Shown: positions 1-5,179, counted from the stretch's first letter. The stretch is 8,543 bases of DNA from Candidatus Dadabacteria bacterium (GCA_020027805.1 JAHKKQ010000091.1:1-8543); one strand, 5' to 3'. Numbers and translations are program-made. The notes: generated by a model not told the origin, from the sequence alone.

Positions 1-483
1 CTCTACGAGTGGGCGGGGAAGGTGAGGGCGGTCACGACGATGCTGTCGAGGGAGCTCGACAGGGAGCCCACGTGCGAGGAGATAGCGAAGGAGCTCGACA
101 TATCCCCCGCGGTCGTAAAGCGGATCATACAGACGGCGTCGGACGTGATGAACAACGTACAGTCCCTCGACACCCCCATTTCCAACGAAGACCAGAGGAG
201 CCATGTCGAATTCGTCGAGGACGAGAAGATACCCCCGCCTGATTCAGCCATATTGAAGCGTACGGTCCAAAACAGGATCGAGGACATACTATCGCTCCTC
301 ACGCCGAAGGAGCGGGAGATAATCAGGATGCGCTTCGGCATAGGCATAGAGACCACCTACACGCTGAGCGAGATCGGGGACAGGTTCGGGGTAACGCGCG
401 AGAGGATAAGGCAGATAGAAAAAACGGCCCTCGACAAGATATCGTCTTCTTACGTCGGGGAATATTTAAGAGACCTGATCTAG
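1..483 (+). CDS. RNA polymerase sigma-70 family factor, 3' part (regions 3-4)
   Basis: The reading frame is open from base 1, so the N-terminal part (regions 1-2) lies upstream. A GTG at 22 is internal to the domain and is not taken as the start. The visible 160 residues begin in region 3 (REPTCEEIAKELDIS, a helix-turn-helix-like stretch). They pass through a 3.2-type linker (SLDTPISNED) into region 4: TPKEREIIRMRFGIG, then the -35-binding helix-turn-helix TLSEIGDRFGVTRERIRQIE. This region directs core RNA polymerase to -35 elements. The region 4.2 sequence is very close to primary sigma factors. The tail after RQIE (LDKISSSYVGEYLRDLI) lacks the basic R-H-P-S-R type ending usual in RpoD. A group 2 (RpoS-like) factor is therefore as likely as RpoD, and I give no symbol. 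The gene converges on the LysM gene with a 4-base overlap and no terminator between them. Confidence 0.9.
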   Translation, partial: LYEWAGKVRAVTTMLSRELDREPTCEEIAKELDISPAVVKRIIQTASDVMNNVQSLDTPISNEDQRSHVEFVEDEKIPPPDSAILKRTVQNRIEDILSLLTPKEREIIRMRFGIGIETTYTLSEIGDRFGVTRERIRQIEKTALDKISSSYVGEYLRDLI

Positions 484-827
484 GGCACGGTGCCGCTAAG
501 CAGGTAAGGCCGCCATTTATTCACGTAGGCGTCGAGGTCGAAAGGCGGCGTCCAGTCCTCTTCCACGAAAACGTAAAGCTCCTGTCCCGGATAAATCTTG
601 TTCGGGTTCACGATAGTGCCCATGTTGGCCTGATATATATTCTCCCATTGCCTGCAGTCGAGGAAATAGTAGCCCGCAAGCAAATGCAGCTCCTCCCCGC
701 TCTTTACCGTGTGAACGATAAGCTTCTTGGGCGGCTCGGGAGGGAATTCGATAGAATGGGCCCGCGGAATCGCAAATCCCAAAACTATCATCATTATCTG
801 AAGTATATTAATTACTCGCATAATCAC
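480..827 (-). CDS. Small secreted LysM-domain protein
   Basis: The protein has about 115 residues. A short N-terminus and hydrophobic stretch (ILQIMMIVLGFAI) end in RAHS, a plausible signal peptidase I site. A proline-rich spacer (FPPEPPKK) is followed by one LysM module: HTVKSGEELHLLAGYYF, then WENIYQANMGTIVNPNKIYPGQELYV. The YPGQEL ending is the usual last strand of LysM, which binds N-acetylglucosamine chains in peptidoglycan. The protein is probably a periplasmic or envelope peptidoglycan-binding protein with no attached enzyme domain. The start is uncertain: GTG at 827 lies 5 nt after GAGG, while ATG at 821 (two codons later) lies about 9 nt after GGGG. A good promoter lies upstream on this strand (861-888). 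Its stop overlaps that of the convergent sigma-factor gene. One cysteine is seen in the module. Confidence 0.85.
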   Translation of the reverse strand: MIMRVINILQIMMIVLGFAIPRAHSIEFPPEPPKKLIVHTVKSGEELHLLAGYYFLDCRQWENIYQANMGTIVNPNKIYPGQELYVFVEEDWTPPFDLDAYVNKWRPYLLSGTVP

Positions 828-860
828 CCGCCCCTCGAATAAACAGCTTTATCTATCCTA

Positions 861-888
861 ATTATAATACATATTAATCTTATGTTAA
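861..888 (-). promoter_or_regulatory. Sigma-70-type promoter for the LysM gene
   Basis: On the minus strand, TTAACA (888-883, 5/6 to TTGACA) is separated by 16 bp from a perfect TATAAT (866-861). The predicted transcription start is near 854, giving a leader of about 27-33 nt that carries the GAGGGG ribosome-binding site. Assigned by eye against the consensus. Confidence 0.6.
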
Positions 889-1120
889 TCACTCTACTTC
901 TCCCCGCTAAGAAGCTTATAGAGTTAAGCCTGTAAAATAATATTTGAGTATAGTGGAAGAAAGCATAGTCATGAGCTTTACAAACAGGGAGCGGTACATA
1001 CTCATGATATTCTCATACGTATTTCCCCAGATTGTTTTATTCCCTGTATTGTGCTAGATTGGGGATAAACTTCTACTTACGGCAGGATACGATAAAATAT
1101 TGGTGTTGGAGGACTGGAAG

Positions 1121-1861
1121 ATGAAACTCGCGAGAGCAGTATATATGGCGATGTTTATGCTTTTGCTGTTTTTATTATCTTTTATATTATCCGGCAATAA
1201 AGCGAATTCCCAGGAACTATACGTTACCAGCTTTAACAGCTCCCAAGTCCTCAGGTATAACGGCGCGACGGGCGCTTTCACAGACGCATTCGTAACAGCG
1301 GGGAGCGGCGGCCTGGATGCGCCTTTTGGTCTCGTCTTCGGGCCCGACGGCAATCTATACGTAGCTAGCGCAAATAACGACCAAGTCCTCAGGTATAACG
1401 GCGCGACGGGAGCTTTCATAGACGCATTCGCCAGCGGCGGCGGTCTGGATTCGCCTACTGGTCTCGTCTTCGGGCCCGACGGCAATCTATACGTAGCAAG
1501 CGTAGATAACGACCAAGTCCTTCGGTATAACGGCGCGACGGGCACTTTCATAGACGCATTCGTAACAGGAGGGAGCGGCGGCCTGGATGCGCCTATTGAT
1601 CTCGTCTTCGGGCCCGACGGCAATCTATACATAGCTAGCGCAAATAACGACCAAGTCCTTCGGTATAACGGCGCTACGGGCGCTTTCATAGACGCATTCG
1701 CCAGCGGCGGCGGCCTGGATGAGCCTGTATTTTTAGTTTTTAGGGATTCTAAACTTACCAGAAACATCCCGACGCTATCAGAGTGGGGGCTTATTGCTAT
1801 GGCTTCTATTCTAGGGATAGTAGGATTTATGGTCCTTAGAAAAAGAAACGCGGCTGCCTGA
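1121..1861 (+). CDS. NHL/beta-propeller repeat protein with IPTL-CTERM sorting signal
   Basis: The protein has 246 residues. ATG 1121 is chosen because GGAGG (1108-1112) sits 8 nt ahead; the longer TTG start at 1100 would put this site inside the gene. Residues 1-30 form a signal peptide with a strong hydrophobic core (MLLLFLLSFIL) and an A-N-S cleavage site. Residues 33-207 are four near-identical repeats of 44-46 residues (LYVAS..NDQVLRYNGATGAFIDAF...GLVFGPDGN), a pattern seen in NHL and streptogramin-lyase-like propellers. Residues 216-246 are a classic IPTL-CTERM tail: IPTLSEWG, a hydrophobic helix, then RKRNAAA. This tail is recognised by exosortase H-type enzymes (family knowledge), which predicts processing and surface or envelope delivery. 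Four units are few for a closed propeller of 5-8 blades, so oligomerisation or an array that changes in length is possible. The ligand is unknown. dtd follows 47 nt downstream. Confidence 0.88.
   Translation: MKLARAVYMAMFMLLLFLLSFILSGNKANSQELYVTSFNSSQVLRYNGATGAFTDAFVTAGSGGLDAPFGLVFGPDGNLYVASANNDQVLRYNGATGAFIDAFASGGGLDSPTGLVFGPDGNLYVASVDNDQVLRYNGATGTFIDAFVTGGSGGLDAPIDLVFGPDGNLYIASANNDQVLRYNGATGAFIDAFASGGGLDEPVFLVFRDSKLTRNIPTLSEWGLIAMASILGIVGFMVLRKRNAAA
1217..1741 (+). repeat. Four tandem coding repeats, alternating 138 and 132 bp
   Basis: The units start at 1217, 1355, 1487 and 1625, each with CTATAC. Lengths are 138, 132 and 138 bp, then a last unit that diverges after about 117 bp. Units 1 and 3 carry the longer GSGGLDAP loop; units 2 and 4 carry ASGGGLD. 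Much of the DNA is identical between units, for example the stretch ending in GGGCCCGACGGC in units 1-3. All units are in frame inside the IPTL-CTERM propeller gene, so this is a protein repeat and not a CRISPR array. An assembly from short reads could have mis-counted the units. Confidence 0.85.
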
Positions 1862-1908
1862 ATTACATCGCTCTATAGTAATTCAAGACTTTCGATCCGG
1901 AAAAAATC

Positions 1909-2358
1909 TTGAGAGCCGTAATACAGCGTGTAAAAGAGGCTAGGGTGGAGGTAGAAGGGGAGGCCGTGGGCCGGATAGGGGAGGGCATGCTCGTGCTCCT
2001 TGGGGCAGGGAAGGACGATACCGGGGAAGACGTCCGGTATCTTGCGGAGAAAATATTGGCCCTTCGCATATTCGAGGATGTAGAAGGCAAGATGAACCTG
2101 TCCGTAACGGACACGCGCGGCGGGATCCTAGTCGTGTCGCAATTCACCCTCTACGGCGACTGCCGGAAGGGAAGGCGGCCTTCGTTCGACAAGGTAGCCC
2201 CACCGGAGCTTGCCGAGGAATTATACGAGCTCTTCGTGAGCGAGATCAGGGAGCGCGGGGTGAAGGTCGAAACCGGCAGGTTCCGCGCCATGATGGACGT
2301 GCATCTCGTCAATTGGGGCCCTGTGACGCTTATGCTCGACAGCAGGAAAGAGTTTTAA
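1909..2358 (+). CDS. dtd: D-aminoacyl-tRNA deacylase
   Basis: The protein has 149 residues, the usual length for the DTD family. It hydrolyses D-amino acids (and achiral or mischarged glycine) from tRNA in the cytoplasm, keeping D-residues out of translation. The N-terminus MRAVIQRVKEARVEV is the standard family start and supports the TTG start codon at 1909, although only a weak GGA lies upstream. The catalytic signature SQFTLYGDCRKGRRPSF is present, with the conserved threonine of SQFTL. The C-terminal NWGPVTLMLDS matches the second motif NxGPVT, whose Gly-cisPro dipeptide enforces chirality (family knowledge). It follows the propeller gene by 47 nt with no terminator in the gap, so co-transcription is possible. 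The second IPTL gene downstream has its own promoter. Assignment is near certain. Confidence 0.97.
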   Translation: MRAVIQRVKEARVEVEGEAVGRIGEGMLVLLGAGKDDTGEDVRYLAEKILALRIFEDVEGKMNLSVTDTRGGILVVSQFTLYGDCRKGRRPSFDKVAPPELAEELYELFVSEIRERGVKVETGRFRAMMDVHLVNWGPVTLMLDSRKEF

Positions 2359-2452
2359 TCCCGGCTTCTTTCAATTACGATAGGAGAAGTCAGTGCAGAC
2401 ATGGAAAGTGGAGCGAAGCTCCTGAATAATGAAACTGCATAAAAGTATACGG

Positions 2453-2481
2453 TTGCATGAATTCTTAAAAAATTGTATGAT
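2453..2481 (+). promoter_or_regulatory. Sigma-70-type promoter for the second IPTL-CTERM gene
   Basis: TTGCAT (2453-2458, 4/6 to TTGACA) is followed by a 17-bp spacer and TATGAT (2476-2481, 5/6 to TATAAT). The predicted start is near 2488, about 24 nt before the GTG at 2512, leaving room for the AAAGGAGG ribosome-binding site at 2498-2505. This placement argues against the longer TTG start at 2473, which would fall upstream of the transcript. A small GGAGC-GAA-GCTCC hairpin (2410-2422) lies just upstream, without a T-run. Confidence 0.55.
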
Positions 2482-2511
2482 AAAAGCGAATTAAACCAAA
2501 GGAGGATAGCC

Positions 2512-3024
2512 GTGCTAAATAAATCCGGGCATAGATTTGCGAATACTTTACTCATTATTTTCGTTTTAACGGGGGCAATTACACTCATCAGCGCCGGGAA
2601 CGAGGCGTGGGGGCAGTCCTGTGCTCTTGATGTAACGAAGCTGGTACGAGGGGGAGACATAGGGTTCGATTTCACCGTGACGGTAAACGGTACGATTTTA
2701 AGTAATAGCGTACTGTTTAACGGACAAAGCACCGGCGCGGCGTTAAGTTTGGGTGATGAAGTTGTGGTTACGGAGGTACTGCCGCCGGGATGGGATCTCA
2801 GGGATATACAATGCACGAATCCGGGATTAGTCATCACCGAACTCGAAAACGGGGTTAGCGCCACTTGCGTCGCGCAGGTTCCCGACATTGCGGAGTGCGT
2901 ATTCATAAACGTCAGACCGGCGGGCATACCGACGCTTTCGGAATGGGGCATGTTGGCAGCGGCCGGCGGATTTGTACTCATCGGGGTATTTTATGCGCTG
3001 AGGCGTAGACGCGCCGCGGCTTAA
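2512..3024 (+). CDS. Secreted IPTL-CTERM protein with one Cna-B/prealbumin-like domain
   Basis: The protein has 170 residues. GTG 2512 is chosen because AAAGGAGG ends 6 nt before it and the promoter lies at 2453-2481. Residues 1-34 are a signal peptide (core TLLIIFVLTGAITLI, cleavage after AWG). Residues 36-135 form one beta-rich domain resembling the prealbumin-like or Cna-B/SpaA folds: DVTKLVRGGDIGFDFTVTV near the start, VVVTEVLPPGWDL in the middle, and CVFINV at the end. It has four cysteines (37, 101, 119, 129), enough for two disulfides. Lys43, Glu88 and Asn133 sit where Cna-B domains place their isopeptide triad; this is inference. Residues 139-170 are the IPTL-CTERM tail: IPTLSEWG, a hydrophobic helix, then RRRRAAA. 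The protein is probably anchored or released at the envelope by an exosortase. Partner and ligand are unknown. Confidence 0.85.
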   Translation: MLNKSGHRFANTLLIIFVLTGAITLISAGNEAWGQSCALDVTKLVRGGDIGFDFTVTVNGTILSNSVLFNGQSTGAALSLGDEVVVTEVLPPGWDLRDIQCTNPGLVITELENGVSATCVAQVPDIAECVFINVRPAGIPTLSEWGMLAAAGGFVLIGVFYALRRRRAAA

Positions 3025-3051
3025 CGGGCTATAGATATTGAGCTTGAACTC

Positions 3052-3076
3052 CCTCTCCCTTCAAACGAGGGGGAGG
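3052..3076 (+). terminator. Hairpin downstream of the IPTL-CTERM gene, possible terminator
   Basis: CCTCTCCC (3052-3059) pairs with GGGGGAGG (3069-3076), 8 pairs including one G-U, around a 9-nt loop, about 27 nt after the stop codon. There is no T-run after it, so it is not a standard intrinsic terminator. It may stabilise the 3' end or aid Rho-independent pausing. Confidence 0.3.
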
Positions 3077-3155
3077 AGGGTATGCTCCGTACGCTTTCCG
3101 ACGTAACTTATTGTCCTCATAATCACTATTTGTACAGCTACGTACGCTGTGCATG

Positions 3156-3183
3156 TTGATTTCCCCCGCTTAGACATTATATT
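3156..3183 (+). promoter_or_regulatory. smpB promoter, predicted leaderless start
   Basis: TTGATT (3156-3161, 4/6 to TTGACA), a 16-bp spacer and TATATT (3178-3183) lie directly before smpB. Only six bases (TTAAAA-type, all A or T) separate the -10 box from the ATG at 3190, so transcription should begin at or next to the start codon. There is no Shine-Dalgarno sequence. An imperfect palindrome, ACAGC-N7-GCTGT (3134-3150), sits just upstream of the -35 box and could bind a regulator. Confidence 0.5.
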
Positions 3184-3189
3184 AAAAAA

Positions 3190-3639
3190 ATGGAAAAGGT
3201 CGTCTGCACTCACCCGAGGGCCAAGCGGGACTACGTCATAGAGGAGAACTACGAGGCCGGCATCGAGCTCAAGGGCTCCGAGGTGAAATCGCTCCGCGAG
3301 AACCAGGCGAGCATTAAGGAGAGCTTCGCCATGATAAGGGACGAGGAGGTCTTCCTCGTAAACAGCTACATAGCCCCCTACGAGAAGGCCAATATACTCA
3401 ACCACGACCCGCGCAGGGAAAGAAAGCTCCTCCTCAACAAGCGGGAGATCGCCAGGCTCATGGGCAAGACGATCATAAGGGGATACACCCTCATCCCGTT
3501 AAAGATCTATTTCAAACGGGGCAAGGCGAAGGTCGATCTCGCCCTCGGAAAGGGTAAAAAGGTCATAGACAGAAGGGACGACATAAAGAAGAGAGAGGCC
3601 GACAGGGAGATGGAAAAGGCCATGAAGAGGCGATTCTGA
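3190..3639 (+). CDS. smpB: SsrA-binding protein SmpB
   Basis: The protein has 149 residues, the normal SmpB length. SmpB binds the tRNA-like end of tmRNA, carries it to ribosomes stalled on broken mRNAs and mimics the missing codon-anticodon part. Family landmarks run in order: an N-terminal KRDYVIEENYEAGIELKGSE with the GxxLxGxEVKSLR motif, SFAMIRDEEVFLVNSYIAPYE, an RERKLLLNKREIARL basic segment, GYTLIPLKIYFKRGKAKVDLALGKGKK, and a lysine/arginine-rich tail ending KAMKRRF. That tail is disordered when free and folds in the mRNA channel (family knowledge). The ATG at 3190 is the only sensible start and follows a -10 box by six bases. ssrA lies 135 bp downstream on the same strand, so the two partners of trans-translation are neighbours. 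Leucine codons are almost all CTC, and ATA is the commonest isoleucine codon. Confidence 0.98.
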   Translation: MEKVVCTHPRAKRDYVIEENYEAGIELKGSEVKSLRENQASIKESFAMIRDEEVFLVNSYIAPYEKANILNHDPRRERKLLLNKREIARLMGKTIIRGYTLIPLKIYFKRGKAKVDLALGKGKKVIDRRDDIKKREADREMEKAMKRRF

Positions 3640-3681
3640 TCCTGTATATATCCCCGAAAGTAGTGTAAACTCTCCGTATAC

Positions 3682-3696
3682 CCGCCGAATGGGCGG
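3682..3696 (+). terminator. Small GC hairpin after smpB
   Basis: CCGCC (3682-3686) pairs with GGCGG (3692-3696) around GAATG, 42 nt after the smpB stop. There is no T-run, and a consensus TTGACA follows at 3699. It is a weak candidate for the smpB 3' end. Confidence 0.25.
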
Positions 3697-3698
3697 CC

Positions 3699-3726
3699 TT
3701 GACAACATAGAAATAATAATTATTTT
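3699..3726 (+). promoter_or_regulatory. Candidate ssrA promoter
   Basis: A perfect TTGACA (3699-3704), a 16-bp spacer and TATTTT (3721-3726, 4/6) would start transcription near 3733. That leaves about 40 nt of 5' leader to be removed, as expected for tmRNA processed by RNase P. A second -10-like CATAAT (3746-3751) lies nearer the mature end but lacks a well-spaced -35. The inverted repeat TTTGTAA-N7-TTACAAA (3724-3744) overlaps the start region. Confidence 0.4.
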
Positions 3727-3744
3727 GTAATAGCAAGTTACAAA
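3724..3744. repeat. Perfect 7-bp inverted repeat upstream of ssrA
   Basis: TTTGTAA (3724-3730) and TTACAAA (3738-3744) are exact reverse complements with a 7-base gap. Directly before them is a 10-base palindrome, AATAATTATT (3715-3724). The position, between the -35 box and the mature tmRNA 5' end, suits an operator or a leader hairpin. AT-rich sequence makes chance palindromes more likely. Confidence 0.5.
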
Positions 3745-3774
3745 GCATAATTAAAGTTTATTGTTCTTTGACAT

Positions 3775-4126
<352 letters not shown>

Positions 4127-4142
4127 TCTTTTTCTGCGGTCT

Positions 4143-4640
4143 TTACAAAGTTTTTACGAAAGCAACGAGCTGATCGAGGGCAGCTCCCCATCCTTTATGA
4201 AATCCCCTGTCCTCATGTTTTTTGCGGCCTTCTTCGTCGCCGTGGAGTGCGATAACTGTATACTTCGTTCCGCCCTCATGCGGCTCCAGCATTATAATCG
4301 CGGTGAAGAAGCTGTCGATGCAGTCATTCGGCCGATTGGACGGCCGATAGCCCTGCTCAAGCGCATCGGTCCAGACGAGTTTTTCGTTCTCGACGACTTC
4401 GAGGTAACAGCCGGTATTCGGGTGATCCTGCCCGTCCGGTGAACGCATAACGGTGCGGAAGATGCCGCCGGGGCGAAGATCGATTTCGCAGTCTATTGTC
4501 GTCCAGGGGGCGGGCGTAAACCATTTCTTCAGGTACTCAGGCGTTGTCCACGCCTTCCAGACGAGCTCTCTCGGCACGCCGACGGTGCGCTCCAATACGA
4601 GATCGAGTCGGGGATCAGGTTTATATTTTCTACGAGTCAT
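4143..4640 (-). CDS. AHSA1/SRPBCC-domain protein, coupled to ArsR regulator
   Basis: The protein has 165 residues and spans one START/SRPBCC fold of the AHSA1 family (homologues of the C-terminal part of the Hsp90 activator Aha1). Typical family features are VPRELVWKAWTTPEYLKKWF, then a tryptophan-rich PAPWTTIDCEIDLRPGG, TVMRSPDG and VENEKLVWTDAL, a central sheet region, and a C-terminal helix HKGWGAALDQLVAFVKTL. The fold makes a deep hydrophobic ligand pocket; the ligand here cannot be told. The ATG overlaps the ArsR stop by one base (TAATG), so translation is coupled and one transcript is expected. ArsR plus AHSA1 is a recurrent bacterial pair. The gene ends 17 bp from the 3' end of tmRNA on the opposite strand, and I see no terminator on this strand, so read-through antisense to ssrA is possible. 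Confidence 0.93.
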   Translation of the reverse strand: MTRRKYKPDPRLDLVLERTVGVPRELVWKAWTTPEYLKKWFTPAPWTTIDCEIDLRPGGIFRTVMRSPDGQDHPNTGCYLEVVENEKLVWTDALEQGYRPSNRPNDCIDSFFTAIIMLEPHEGGTKYTVIALHGDEEGRKKHEDRGFHKGWGAALDQLVAFVKTL

Positions 4641-4975
4641 TACTTTTTCTCCTTTAATTCTTCAAGGCAATTGTCCAGTTGATCCAGGCGCAGCTCCCAG
4701 ATCACGCGCCGCCTCTCGATCCAGTGTTCCGCTTCTTTCAACGGTTCCGGCGTCAGCCGATAGGTACGTACCCGGCCCCTTTTATGCGAGCGGACTAACC
4801 CGCACTCTTCCAGAACACCCAGATGCTGGGTGAACGAGGGCAGCGCCATATGGAATGGCCGCGCCAGCTCGCTCACAGGCAGAGGGCCGTCACTCAGCCG
4901 TGTCAGCACAGCGCGCCTGGTCGGGTCAGACAAGGCATGAAAAACACGATCGAGTTGTACTTGTAGGTTAGGCAT
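4640..4975 (-). CDS. ArsR-family winged-helix transcriptional regulator
   Basis: The protein has 111 residues. It opens with the standard VFHALSDPTRRAVLTRLSDGPLPVSELA. The recognition helix region PSFTQHLGVLEECGLVRSHKRGRVRTYRL forms the winged helix-turn-helix, with the wing at KRGRVRTY. It acts as a dimeric DNA-binding repressor. The metal-site motif ELCVCD of true ArsR/SmtB sensors is missing and only two isolated cysteines occur, so it is probably a non-metal member of the family that pairs with AHSA1 proteins. It heads a two-gene operon. The promoter (4983-5011) and an inverted repeat (4999-5022) overlap, which suggests autoregulation. The ATG follows the -10 box by seven bases without a usable ribosome-binding site. 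Codon use differs from neighbours: 11 of 18 leucines are CTG and both isoleucines are ATC, against nearly all CTC and frequent ATA in smpB. Confidence 0.95.
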   Translation of the reverse strand: MPNLQVQLDRVFHALSDPTRRAVLTRLSDGPLPVSELARPFHMALPSFTQHLGVLEECGLVRSHKRGRVRTYRLTPEPLKEAEHWIERRRVIWELRLDQLDNCLEELKEKK

Positions 4976-4982
4976 ATACCTA

Positions 4983-5011
4983 ACTATACATTAGTCAAAT
5001 ACTTATGTCAA
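4983..5011 (-). promoter_or_regulatory. arsR promoter, predicted leaderless start
   Basis: On the minus strand a perfect TTGACA (5011-5006), a 17-bp spacer and TATAGT (4988-4983, 5/6) form the best promoter in the window. The bases TAGGTAT separate the -10 box from the ATG at 4975, so the A of the ATG is the expected first base of the transcript. AGG three bases before the ATG is too close to serve as a ribosome-binding site. Confidence 0.7.
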
Positions 5012-5022
5012 TGCCTAAGTAT
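4999..5022. promoter_or_regulatory. Probable operator: inverted repeat over the arsR -35 box
   Basis: ATACTTA (4999-5005) and TAAGTAT (5016-5022) are exact reverse complements with a 10-bp gap, and the -35 TTGACA lies in that gap. This size and placement fit an ArsR-family dimer site that blocks RNA polymerase. CCTAACTAT (4979-4987) and CCTAAGTAT (5014-5022) are also near-identical direct repeats across the promoter. Binding by the adjacent regulator is inferred. Confidence 0.55.
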
Positions 5023-5139
5023 CATAATTCAGGTTTTGTCTCGAGAAGGCTGCCATGGTAAAGATGCATAACGATACCCCGGCTTGCTTTGAATTGAAAA
5101 TAGAACCGCCCGGCAAAAATCCGTACCCGGCTCAGGTAT

Positions 5140-5166
5140 AGTCTTAAGGTATAGTCAATTAAGACT
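5140..5166. promoter_or_regulatory. Inverted repeat and direct repeats upstream of the ABC exporter
   Basis: AGTCTTAA (5140-5147) and TTAAGACT (5159-5166) are exact reverse complements, 8 bp each, with an 11-bp gap. A perfect 10-bp direct repeat, AGGTATAGTC, occurs at 5134-5143 and 5147-5156. They end 7 bp before the -10 box TATAAT (5174-5179), so a bound protein would cover the -35 region. No good -35 hexamer is seen there, which would fit a promoter that needs an activator. Confidence 0.5.
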
Positions 5167-5173
5167 CTGAGTA

Positions 5174-5179
5174 TATAAT
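5174..5179 (+). promoter_or_regulatory. -10 box of the ABC exporter operon
   Basis: A perfect TATAAT ends ten bases before the ATG at 5190. No Shine-Dalgarno sequence occurs in CGAACCCTTT, so the transcript is predicted to have a leader of at most a few bases. No convincing -35 hexamer was found at 16-18 bp. Confidence 0.4.

Noticed and set aside
953..1057. 34-codon frame starting GTG between the LysM and propeller genes
   Set aside because: No ribosome-binding site, no recognisable sequence, and a length expected by chance in AT-rich DNA.
1217..1741. Regular repeats suggesting a CRISPR array
   Set aside because: Units are 132-138 bp, wholly coding and without unique spacers of constant length.
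1054..1767. 237-codon open frame on the minus strand opposite the repeat protein
   Set aside because: It is the mirror of the in-frame repeats on the plus strand. The plus frame has a ribosome-binding site, signal peptide and IPTL-CTERM tail; the minus product has no recognisable fold.
2355..2981. 208-codon open frame on the minus strand
   Set aside because: It lies opposite the second IPTL-CTERM gene and shows no domain features; the plus frame is clearly real.
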